A stretch of 64,000 nucleotides of DNA, from positions 98,333 through 162,332 of the forward strand of contig JAUQPB010000003.1 in NCBI GenBank assembly GCA_030550585.1, written 5' to 3'. This stretch comes from Thermoproteota archaeon. Lineage in GTDB: Archaea > Thermoproteota > Thermoprotei_A > Sulfolobales > Ignisphaeraceae. Shown here one piece after another: positions 34,465-42,385 of this stretch. The stretch's first letter is position 1. Every line of letters begins with the position of its first letter. The position numbers and the translations under genes were made by a program. The notes beneath the pieces are model-generated. The model was given only the letters and a program-made list of their open reading frames with translations, was not told where the DNA came from and made no database searches.

Positions 34465-35232
34465 TCATATTGGAATTCCCACATCTTTCAAAATCCTACG
34501 AAAATTTTTCCATATAACCTCTCTAACAATCTCCACATCAACATTCTTGATGCTGGCAATAGTGGAAACAAGCTCGGGTATCATGCTGGGCCCCAGCAAC
34601 AATCCCCTGTATCTGTAAGGCCCATCAGATTCCGTCACAATATTCTCCAATGGCGCATTTCTAATCACATCCAGATGCTTTCTCTGTATTTTTGCAGCCA
34701 CATTAATTCCTATGTAGTAGCCATTATCGATAATTTCTTTTAGAAGCTCTATTGGCCCTGTGTACCAGTGAAATATGGCCACCTTTATATCGTTTTTCCT
34801 TACAACCTCTAGTGCCTCCTTCCATGCATCTGGTGCATGGATAGATAAGCCCATATTATTTCTCTGAGCAATTTCAACAAATCTTGCAAATAGCTGGTAC
34901 TGCACATCAAATGTGTTGGAAACGAATCTTTTATCTAACCCTATTTCGCCAAAGAATCTAACATTGCTCTTCTTTATCACATTTTCAAAGAACTCCATAT
35001 CGATACCTTCTAAGCTCTTTATATTCCATGGATGGTAACCCACAGCTGGAACAACATTTTGGCACCTCCCTGCAATCTCCACAGTTTTCACACTACTTTC
35101 AACATCATCTGAAACAGCTAGAAACACATAGTTGCCGGCGCAAAGATTTTCTATATCTTTATCATATTCATATAAATGTATATGAGAATCTACAAAAGGT
35201 ATGGACAGATCTCCTTGACCAACCATATACAT
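34465..35232 (-). CDS. TatD-family metal-dependent hydrolase
   Basis: 255 residues, amidohydrolase-like TIM barrel: VDSHIHLYEYD (HxH metal site), GYHPWNI, FGEIGLDKRF (Glu ligand), LSIHAPDAW (His), IFHWYTGP (His) and VTESDGPYRYRG (Asp ligand). TatD proteins are metal-dependent nucleases or related hydrolases. It lies 21 bp downstream of the AmmeMemoRadiSam gene and is probably cotranscribed. Confidence 0.87.
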   Translation of the reverse strand: MYMVGQGDLSIPFVDSHIHLYEYDKDIENLCAGNYVFLAVSDDVESSVKTVEIAGRCQNVVPAVGYHPWNIKSLEGIDMEFFENVIKKSNVRFFGEIGLDKRFVSNTFDVQYQLFARFVEIAQRNNMGLSIHAPDAWKEALEVVRKNDIKVAIFHWYTGPIELLKEIIDNGYYIGINVAAKIQRKHLDVIRNAPLENIVTESDGPYRYRGLLLGPSMIPELVSTIASIKNVDVEIVREVIWKNFRRILKDVGIPI

Positions 35233-35253
35233 TATCCCCTTTGATCATGCAAA

Positions 35254-36390
35254 CTATTTCAATGCATTCTCTAAAACAAACTTTCTAATCTGATCTTGCC
35301 TGACATGTATAAACTCTGTAAAGTTTTCAAGTGGTATATAAACAAATCTATCCAGCTTATATGTTGGATGAACCCTTCCAGCTATATTGATTTTATATCC
35401 GCAAAACGGACATCTCATATCCTGCGTCAGATTGACCTCTAAAATATCAAATCCAAATCTTCTTATCAATACCCTTCCACAGCTTGGGCAATAGGTGCTC
35501 TCTAGTTTGTGTCCCGGCACATTACCTAGATAAACATATTTCAGACCCTCATCTTTTGCCGCCTGAGCATGTTTTTCAAGAATTGTAAGAGGTGTGGATG
35601 GCACATCCAAAAGTTTGTAATCTGGATGGAACTTGAGGAAATGTACAGGGGTTTCAGGACCAAGGTTCTCTACAATCCATCTAGACAGCTTTCTAGCCTT
35701 TTCAATATCATCTCCATATTTTGGCACAACAAGATCTGTTACCTCTATGAATACCCCCTTTCTCTTTAGCTCTGCCATAGCATTGAACACTGGTTCAATA
35801 TCTGGAACGAGGCTGAACTTTCTTGCAAATTCTTTATCGCCATTACCCTTTAAATCAACTGTAGCCGCATCAATAAATTTTGAGACTAAGTCTATGGTAT
35901 CATCTGTCATATAACCGTTTGTCACCATAGTGTTGAACAACCCCTGTTTCTTGGCCAAAACCCCTATGTCATAGGCATATTCTATGAAGACTACAGGCTC
36001 GTTATATGTATATGTAATCCCTTGGGCACCGTAGCTAAGCGCAAGCTCAACCGCAAGCTCTGGCTGTAGTCTCCAGCCGGCTATGACCCTTCTCTGGCTA
36101 ATATCCCAGTTCTGACAAAAGCTACAGGCCCAGCTACACCCAGTTGTGGACAGAGAGAACACCATTGAGCCAGGGTTAAAATGATAAAGAGGCTTTTTCT
36201 CTATGGGATCAACAGCAACAGCTATGGCAAGTCCGTGGGACACTAGATAGAGCTTTCCATCGAAGTTCCATCTAATTCCGCAGAATCCATATTGACCATC
36301 CCCTAATTTGCATCTTCTCGGACAAGCTGTGCATTCCACAATCTTTTTCTGGGCGTCGATAACTCTGTAAAGCATAGCTTCCTTGGGCAT
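35254..36390 (-). CDS. AmmeMemoRadiSam-system radical SAM enzyme
   Basis: 378 residues. An N-terminal Cys motif (CTACPRRCKLGDGQYGFCGIR) precedes the radical SAM site TTGCSWACSFCQNWDIS; a C-terminal zinc-ribbon-like pair (CPSCGRVL ... CPFCGYK) follows. This architecture defines the radical SAM member of the system that co-occurs with AMMECR1 and MEMO1 proteins; neither partner is in the window. It was once annotated as pyruvate formate-lyase activating enzyme. The reaction is not established. Confidence 0.87.
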   Translation of the reverse strand: MPKEAMLYRVIDAQKKIVECTACPRRCKLGDGQYGFCGIRWNFDGKLYLVSHGLAIAVAVDPIEKKPLYHFNPGSMVFSLSTTGCSWACSFCQNWDISQRRVIAGWRLQPELAVELALSYGAQGITYTYNEPVVFIEYAYDIGVLAKKQGLFNTMVTNGYMTDDTIDLVSKFIDAATVDLKGNGDKEFARKFSLVPDIEPVFNAMAELKRKGVFIEVTDLVVPKYGDDIEKARKLSRWIVENLGPETPVHFLKFHPDYKLLDVPSTPLTILEKHAQAAKDEGLKYVYLGNVPGHKLESTYCPSCGRVLIRRFGFDILEVNLTQDMRCPFCGYKINIAGRVHPTYKLDRFVYIPLENFTEFIHVRQDQIRKFVLENALK

Positions 36391-36495
36391 ATATCAACAC
36401 ATCTATTGATCCAACTCCTATAAAAATTTAGATAGACTAATATGCTTAGCTGATTTTTCTGAGAAGATAAAACATATTATTTTGGTTTAAAGTAG

Positions 36496-37653
36496 CTATA
36501 GAGCAGATTTCACTATATCTCTTACTATATCGGCTGTTAATGGGAATGGGGAGTTGCTATGCAGGTAGCCGAGTCTTGTTAATGTGTATTCAATTATCTT
36601 TTCTATATCCCTTTCTGTAAAACCGTAGTCGCTCAGCCTCTCACTGAATCCTACTTCTTGTTGGAACCTCTCAACAGCTTTCTGAGCTTTTTCAGCGTCT
36701 TCAGCTATGGGCTTTATTGTTGGATCTAGGATTTTCAGTATGGTGGCGGAGTACTCTGGAACAGCTTTATGTGTGTAAAAAGCTGATCTGGGTCCAAGCA
36801 ATGCAAGACCGCAGGCATGTGCTAACTTTGGCTGTAGGCCGCTGAGGGCGTGCTCTATCGCATGTATTATGTGTGTTGACCCAGAGTCTATCGCTATTCC
36901 AGCAATCATTGAGGCGTATAACAGCTTTTCTCTTAGCTCAATATTTCTTAAATCGTTAACAAGCTTTGGAAGATTTTCTGCTATTAGCGCTGTAGCCTCT
37001 TTTGCAAGAGTTTCTATGAGCAAGCTTCTAACTTTTGAGGTTGCAGATTCGTAAACATGGTAGAACGCGTCTAGCGATGTGTATATTGTCTGTCTCCTAT
37101 CGAGTGTGAGTGTATATCGAGGGTCATCTATGGAAACCTCTGGATACTTGGGGCTCAGCCCATGCTTTTCCCTAGTATCGTCAAGCGTCACCACAGCATA
37201 TCTATCAATTTCTGTTCCAGTGCCATGGGTAAGGTTTATAGCAAGAAGTGGAACACTCCTCTTAGGCTTTCTAACACCTTCCACATACTCCTTAACACTT
37301 CCACCACTTAACGCTATTACAGATGCCACCTTCGCTGTATCGATGGGGCTACCCCCGCCAATTGCTATGACAAGATCTGCTCCTTCGCTCCATATTACCT
37401 TTGCCAGCTCCTCTGCCTGGCTTGCCCACGGATTTGCAGATATATTATCGTAGATTACATAGCTTATTCCGAATTCCTTCAAAATCTTTTCAACGTCTCC
37501 CAGAGCTCCGCTGATTCTTGCTGACGTTTTTCCAGTTGCTATAACAACTTTCTCGTGTTTGGATATGAAATCCTTTGCGTTTTCTAGTGCATTAACCCCG
37601 AAATATAGTGTTGTTGAGGCATATCTTAATGTGAAGACCATAAGTATCGCCAC
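36496..37653 (-). CDS. Iron-containing alcohol dehydrogenase family protein
   Basis: 385 residues: NAD(P) site LVIAIGGGSPIDTAKV, INLTHGTGTEIDRYAVVT, and metal site residues Asp/His in STHIIHAIEHALSG and LAHACGLALLGP. These enzymes interconvert alcohols and aldehydes or ketones, or dehydrogenate polyols. The track GTG start at 37653 lies about 27 bp after a TATA-like TTTAAATATA and could be leaderless; the ATG at 37641 is the alternative. Confidence 0.88.
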   Translation of the reverse strand: MAILMVFTLRYASTTLYFGVNALENAKDFISKHEKVVIATGKTSARISGALGDVEKILKEFGISYVIYDNISANPWASQAEELAKVIWSEGADLVIAIGGGSPIDTAKVASVIALSGGSVKEYVEGVRKPKRSVPLLAINLTHGTGTEIDRYAVVTLDDTREKHGLSPKYPEVSIDDPRYTLTLDRRQTIYTSLDAFYHVYESATSKVRSLLIETLAKEATALIAENLPKLVNDLRNIELREKLLYASMIAGIAIDSGSTHIIHAIEHALSGLQPKLAHACGLALLGPRSAFYTHKAVPEYSATILKILDPTIKPIAEDAEKAQKAVERFQQEVGFSERLSDYGFTERDIEKIIEYTLTRLGYLHSNSPFPLTADIVRDIVKSAL

Positions 37654-37740
37654 AGTCTAAGAATTGTTGAATAATATATTTAAATTTTGTGTAGATGACT
37701 ATAGGCTTTTGAAGATGGTTTTGCTATAATATTTGTCTTT

Positions 37741-38196
37741 CTAGCAAGAGTTTTTTATCATTAGATAGCCATCCTCGCCATCAAGATAGTACTTCTTCAA
37801 AATTGCTTCTATTCTATATCCAAGAGATTTATAAAGATTTATCGCATTTGTATTGCTAACTCTAACCTCTAGCCGATACTTGCATATATTGAATAGAGTG
37901 CGCATAGCATTCTCTATTGTTTCCATCAATCTCTTTCCAATACCTCTCCCTCTATATCTTTGGCCAACACATATCGAGACTATGTGACCAAAACCATCAA
38001 TTCTTATCATACCTGACACATATCCTACTATGGTTTTAGTATCGCTATCCTCAGCCACAAAAAACAACTCTGGATAAAGTTCATAGAGCATTCTTAGAAC
38101 AATCTCTGGGTATGGATCTCTAAAACATTCTTTCTCTAATTCGTAAACACTTCCTATATCATTCCTCTCAGCCCTTCTAATCAATATCATTATCAA
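37741..38196 (-). CDS. GNAT N-acetyltransferase, RimI/Ard1-like
   Basis: 151 residues with the acetyl-CoA motif RYRGRGIGKRLM, EVRVSNTNAINLYKSLGY and YYLDGEDGYLM. It is a paralogue of the gene at 8137 with the same C-terminal signature, and likewise probably acetylates protein N-termini or ribosomal proteins. It overlaps the M50 protease gene upstream by 4 bp, so the two are cotranslated. Confidence 0.85.
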   Translation of the reverse strand: MIMILIRRAERNDIGSVYELEKECFRDPYPEIVLRMLYELYPELFFVAEDSDTKTIVGYVSGMIRIDGFGHIVSICVGQRYRGRGIGKRLMETIENAMRTLFNICKYRLEVRVSNTNAINLYKSLGYRIEAILKKYYLDGEDGYLMIKNSC

Positions 38197-39407
38197 CCAC
38201 TTAACAGAATGTATGTCGATATTCCAGTTGCAATAGCAATCACAATAACGTTTGCAATATCCAAAAGCCTCTTGTCTACAACAAGCCTTAGCCTATTCGT
38301 ATTCGGTATGATGGATGATAGAAGCACAGAGCCATCTGTAATGAAGAGTGGTATTGCATTGAACACATAGAGGCTTAGATTAACCATTACCACGAAATTA
38401 ATGTAATTCAGAATATCAACTAGCATTGGGTTGTTATAGGGAGCCCCACCTTTCAATACCACCAAGCTATTCTCCATTGACACACCTATACATGGTGTAT
38501 TATTGCCAAGCTTCTTGTTATATGCGTCCATAACCACTGAAACATTTTTGCAGATGCCATTTCTACATATAGTAAATGTTACATTATCTCCGACCTTAAG
38601 CCTCTTCAGTATATTGCTAACTTCATCGACACTTCTTATTAATGTGCCATTAATAGAGTAGAGTATATCACCTCCTCTAAGACCAATTTTTTCTGCTGGA
38701 CACACAGCATTGCTGCATATACTACAATCGACTGATGTAACAGTAACAGCTTGAGAAAATGAGATGCCGGTAAATGGCAATAATGCTATTAATGCTATGC
38801 CTATCAAAGCTATTATGGCATTTGCTAATGGGCCTGCCGAGGCTATCAACGCTTTTGTCGATGGCGATGCGCTCTTAAAGGAATCGTCGTCTAGTTCAAC
38901 AAAAGCCAATGGTATTAAAAAGGCTATTCCAATCCCCCAGCTCCTAATATCGACACCTTCTCTCAGAGCGGCAAATGCATGGGCAAGCTCGTGGAATACA
39001 GCTCCAATTGCTATGGATATCACTAGATACTTTAATATTGATGTGAATGTGAATAATATTGGAACAGGGACTGCAACAGGTTGTGGGGGATTGTTTGAGG
39101 CTCCTGCTGAGAACATGATAAAGTCCCTGATCATTCTAATAAATATTGGGACGAAAAATATGTAGAATAGAGCCATACCCACAAACATTGATAAGATCAC
39201 TGCAATTCTTATCGGTTTTATAACTGGCGACTTTCTACTGGACTTAACTTCTTTTCCGATGTAAAGCAAAAAACCTCCGAGAACGAGCTTGGCTCTTGCC
39301 GATCCTAGTCTAGCCTCTTTATCTCCAAAGAAAATGGGTAAGACAGTGAATATTATTATCCATGCTAACATTATATATAGCATTGCCTCCAATTGGAGCC
39401 CCCTCAA
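38193..39407 (-). CDS. Site-2 protease-like M50 metallopeptidase with PDZ domain
   Basis: 404 residues with membrane helices at about 10-27, 65-90 and 120-160, the zinc motif GAVFHELAHAFAAL (about 137), further helices, a PDZ domain (CPAEKIGLRGGDILYSINGTLI), and a C-terminal IPLFITDGSVLL where the third zinc ligand Asp of the usual LDG motif is expected. It would cleave membrane-bound regulators inside the bilayer. The track start is TTG; a TTG at 39392 has GGGGG 6 bp upstream and may be used instead. Confidence 0.88.
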   Translation of the reverse strand: MRGLQLEAMLYIMLAWIIIFTVLPIFFGDKEARLGSARAKLVLGGFLLYIGKEVKSSRKSPVIKPIRIAVILSMFVGMALFYIFFVPIFIRMIRDFIMFSAGASNNPPQPVAVPVPILFTFTSILKYLVISIAIGAVFHELAHAFAALREGVDIRSWGIGIAFLIPLAFVELDDDSFKSASPSTKALIASAGPLANAIIALIGIALIALLPFTGISFSQAVTVTSVDCSICSNAVCPAEKIGLRGGDILYSINGTLIRSVDEVSNILKRLKVGDNVTFTICRNGICKNVSVVMDAYNKKLGNNTPCIGVSMENSLVVLKGGAPYNNPMLVDILNYINFVVMVNLSLYVFNAIPLFITDGSVLLSSIIPNTNRLRLVVDKRLLDIANVIVIAIATGISTYILLSG

Positions 39408-39521
39408 ACAGCTTCAACAATGGTTAGGTATAAATTCTCCCTAGTTTTAAACACTAATTAGCTTGTTACACACATTAAATATTGTGTCAAATACGATTAA
39501 ACATTGCTGTGGTCTAATGAA

Positions 39522-40235
39522 ATGTCCTATGGTTACAGGAGAAGGGTTGTATATGATGAGAGTAGGTGGAATATTCTTAGGAAAAAGAGGTTTTCAGCAA
39601 TAAAAATATTGAAGGCCCTTTCCTCTTGTGGGATAATAAACCCTATTGTTCATGGCAGCGTTGCTAGAGGGGATGTTAATGAACACAGCGATGTTGACGT
39701 TGCTTTGCTTAGACCATATCCACCTAGTCTGCTAGAACTGTGTATTGAGAGACAGGGCTACAGCATATACAGCAAGAAAATTGTTATGCCAACGCCCATC
39801 CACACACCCAAGCTATACATCTATCTTGATCCATTCGAAGAGCTCGTCATTTCAGATCCACTTGCAGAATTGCTTCCAATTGAGGTAGAGTTTTACAAAT
39901 TTAGCGGAATGGTCGAATACAATGATCTTTTGAGAGATGTTAGAGTGGCAGGTGTTGATAAGAGACTCATGCTTATAGAGCCTGTTGAAGATGGCCATGT
40001 AGAGACCCCTGTTGTAGGTAACGAGGGCTATGTTGCAAAGAGGTTGGGGGTGTCTATGGAGGTTGTTCTTGATAGAGTAGAGGCGTTGACAAAGAGGGTT
40101 AGAGAGGGTCACACAGGTCTTTTCATCGAGTATGAGGTGCCGATCAACACAGAGACGGAGGCTTATGTAGAGGCTCTCTGCAAGGAAAATAGTCTATTTA
40201 GAGATAGGGTGAGAGACTATGGACTCTGTATATAG
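39522..40235 (+). CDS. Archaeal nucleotidyltransferase-domain protein
   Basis: About 237 residues. The pol-beta-type nucleotidyltransferase signature IVHGSVARGDVNEHSDVDVALL carries the two catalytic Asp residues; the C-terminal half has an HTH-like NEGYVAKRLGVSMEVVLDRVEAL. The ATG at 39522 is preferred over the TTG at 39504. It overlaps the following radical SAM gene by 17 bp, so the two probably act together. The substrate is unknown. Confidence 0.8.
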   Translation: MSYGYRRRVVYDESRWNILRKKRFSAIKILKALSSCGIINPIVHGSVARGDVNEHSDVDVALLRPYPPSLLELCIERQGYSIYSKKIVMPTPIHTPKLYIYLDPFEELVISDPLAELLPIEVEFYKFSGMVEYNDLLRDVRVAGVDKRLMLIEPVEDGHVETPVVGNEGYVAKRLGVSMEVVLDRVEALTKRVREGHTGLFIEYEVPINTETEAYVEALCKENSLFRDRVRDYGLCI

Positions 40236-41130
40236 AGTAGAGGGAAATGATGTTATTGGCTATTGGTACAGGGGGCTCTCGAGGGGCTGTAGACTTTGTA
40301 TGAAAGGATCTAAAATAGTTATATTTGTAACAGGTATTTGTGGTGTGGACTGTTACTACTGTCCAATTAGCAGAGAGCGAAGATCTTCAGAAGCTTTTTA
40401 TGTAGATGAAGAGAAAATCCATGAAATAACCACGATCATAGATGAGGCATCTTTTGTGAGAGCTGAGGGCGCATCTATAACAGGTGGCGAGCCTATGCAG
40501 AGATACGACCTCACAATCAAGATTATCCAGCTACTTAAAGACACATTTGGTCAAAGCTTCCACATGCATCTCTACACATCGGGTCTCGGTGCAACAAAAA
40601 ACGCTATAAAGTACCTCGATGTGGTGGGCCTTGATGAGATAAGGTTTCACATAGTTAACGATTCCATATGGAAACTCATCGAATATGCTGTAAAGAATAC
40701 TGCAATGGATGTTGGGATAGAGATTCCAGCTATACCCGGAAATGATGAGGAGATCTGGAGAATTGTGCTAAGAGCTGATAGAATTGGTGTTAAATTCATC
40801 AACTTGAATGAGATGGAGGTTAGCGAGACTAACCTAGATAGAATTCTGTTTAGAGGGTATAGGATAGCAGAAAATGGGAAAACGGTTGTTGGAAGTATGG
40901 AGACAGCTAAGAGAATCTTAGCTAAGGCAATACAAAACGGCATATCCATCCCAATCCATTTATGTCCAGCACAATTCAAGGACTCAATTCAGCAAAGAGC
41001 TAGAATGCTTAGAAAAGCTAGAATGTGTGCCAACATAGATGATAAGGTTACAGAGGATGGTATGATAATTAGAGGCGATGAAGAGATGGAGCCACGGTTA
41101 GATGTTTGTGCACCTCTACTTAGACATTAG
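40219..41130 (+). CDS. Radical SAM protein, COG2108-like
   Basis: 303 residues with the cluster motif CGVDCYYCP, an upstream Cys pair CRLCMKGSK, SITGGEPMQRY (GGE motif) and a Cys near the C-terminus (IHLCPAQFKDS, VCAPLL). It resembles the archaeal COG2108 radical SAM group, whose reaction is unknown. Translation is coupled to the nucleotidyltransferase upstream (17 bp overlap). Confidence 0.78.
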   Translation: MDSVYRVEGNDVIGYWYRGLSRGCRLCMKGSKIVIFVTGICGVDCYYCPISRERRSSEAFYVDEEKIHEITTIIDEASFVRAEGASITGGEPMQRYDLTIKIIQLLKDTFGQSFHMHLYTSGLGATKNAIKYLDVVGLDEIRFHIVNDSIWKLIEYAVKNTAMDVGIEIPAIPGNDEEIWRIVLRADRIGVKFINLNEMEVSETNLDRILFRGYRIAENGKTVVGSMETAKRILAKAIQNGISIPIHLCPAQFKDSIQQRARMLRKARMCANIDDKVTEDGMIIRGDEEMEPRLDVCAPLLRH

Positions 41131-41146
41131 ACCGAAGCCCATAACC

Positions 41147-41896
41147 CTACTCACATAGAAACTGTTTTATAGCATCATAATTTATCTTAACATATCTCTC
41201 CAGACTTCCAACATCATACCAAACACCTCTGTAAATATAGGCCTTTACCTTATGCCCCCTCTTAATAATCCATGGTACTAGATCGCCCATTATATCAAAT
41301 GACTTCCCCAAAGAATTTTCAACATTCTTCAGTATCTGGGACTCCAACACCATCACACCTATTGAAACATACAGGTTTAGCCACGGCTTTTCAACCAACT
41401 CTACAACATTGTCTTCATCGCCGACCCTGGCAACGCCAACAGGCACTTGATATCTGTCAGCAAGAACTACTGTAGCATCCGATTCTCTATTTCTATGAAA
41501 GGATAGTAGATCATAGATGTTAATAGGCGCTATTATATCTCCATACCAAACAAGGATCGTGTTATCCTTAAACAAACCATTTTTGAATGCTTTTAAGAGT
41601 GCACCTCCAGTCCCATGATACTCTTCATCATCTAGACTATATCTAATTGAAACTCCATGTCTAGACCCATCACCAAAATAGTTTCTTATCTGCTTCCACT
41701 TGTATCCAACAAGAAGAACAAACTCTTTTATGCCAAACCTCTTAAGCCAGCAAATTATGTGCTCCAGAAGAGGTTTTTCTTCGCAGCCAATGGGAAACAT
41801 CGGCTTGGGGACAATTTCTGTGTATGGCCTAAGCCTTGTTCCCTCACCACCAGCCAAAATGACAGCAACGACATTCTCCTGACCTATCGGATGCAT
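41147..41896 (-). CDS. Sugar-1-phosphate nucleotidyltransferase
   Basis: About 249 residues with the NTP-transferase fold: VILAGGEGTRLRPYTEIVPKPMFPI, VWYGDIIAP (metal Asp) and VELVEKPWLNLYVSIGVMV. Such enzymes make NDP-sugars (GDP-mannose, UDP- or dTDP-glucose) for glycosylation. The C-terminal left-handed helix and acetyltransferase extension of longer homologues is absent. I chose the ATG at 41896 (GTGGT upstream). A palindrome overlaps its promoter. Confidence 0.87.
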   Translation of the reverse strand: MHPIGQENVVAVILAGGEGTRLRPYTEIVPKPMFPIGCEEKPLLEHIICWLKRFGIKEFVLLVGYKWKQIRNYFGDGSRHGVSIRYSLDDEEYHGTGGALLKAFKNGLFKDNTILVWYGDIIAPINIYDLLSFHRNRESDATVVLADRYQVPVGVARVGDEDNVVELVEKPWLNLYVSIGVMVLESQILKNVENSLGKSFDIMGDLVPWIIKRGHKVKAYIYRGVWYDVGSLERYVKINYDAIKQFLCE

Positions 41897-41936
41897 AAAA
41901 ACCACTAAATAACATTGTCTACAACACAACTATTCT

Positions 41937-41961
41937 TATAGTTAACGTTAACATAACTATA
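41937..41961. promoter_or_regulatory. Palindromic operator candidate between NDP-sugar gene and ATPase operon
   Basis: TATAGTTA and TAACTATA form 8-bp arms 9 bp apart and enclose the perfect palindrome GTTAACGTTAAC (41941-41952). The element abuts the minus-strand TATA box CTTTATATAG (about 41958-41967) of the nucleotidyltransferase, where a repressor would block transcription. Confidence 0.45.
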
Positions 41962-42007
41962 TAAAGCTTTTGGTTATCCCAAAACATTATATTGAAGCTT
42001 TTATTCA

Positions 42008-42049
42008 AAGTTTTTATATCCACTCTTGAATTACTGTTAACAGCCTAGA
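42008..42049 (+). promoter_or_regulatory. Promoter of the A/V-ATPase operon
   Basis: AGTTTTTATATCC (TATA core at 42013-42020) lies about 33 bp before the ATG of the first ATPase gene, giving a leader of only a few bases. Confidence 0.55.
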
Positions 42050-42376
42050 ATGGTGTTTTCTTTGGGTAGCGCAAGCAGTATTATGAAGGAGATAGAGTCT
42101 GAGGCTGAGAGAATTATTGGAGAAGCTGAAGAAAGAGCTTCGAAGATAGTTGAAGAAGCTAAGAAAAAGGCTAGTGAGATTTTAGATGATACAAGCTATA
42201 TTGATGATTTGAATAAGTTTGCAAGGGAATTAGAGGAGAATGTGAATAGGGAGTATCATAATATAATTGAAGAGGCTAAGAAAAAAGCAGAAGAAATAGC
42301 TAGAGCATATAAGAAGAACATTGATGAGATTGTTAAAAATATTGTATCAAATGTCATAGGAGTTGAAATCGACTAG
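42050..42376 (+). CDS. A/V-type ATPase peripheral stalk subunit H (G-like)
   Basis: 108 residues of almost continuous charged coiled coil (EIESEAERIIGEAEERASKIVEEAKKKASEI). Subunit H pairs with subunit E to form the peripheral stalks that resist rotation. It is the first gene of the ATPase operon, 9 bp before atpI, which supports the assignment; similarity between such coiled coils is otherwise weak. Confidence 0.78.
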   Translation: MVFSLGSASSIMKEIESEAERIIGEAEERASKIVEEAKKKASEILDDTSYIDDLNKFARELEENVNREYHNIIEEAKKKAEEIARAYKKNIDEIVKNIVSNVIGVEID

Positions 42377-42385
42377 GTATCATTC

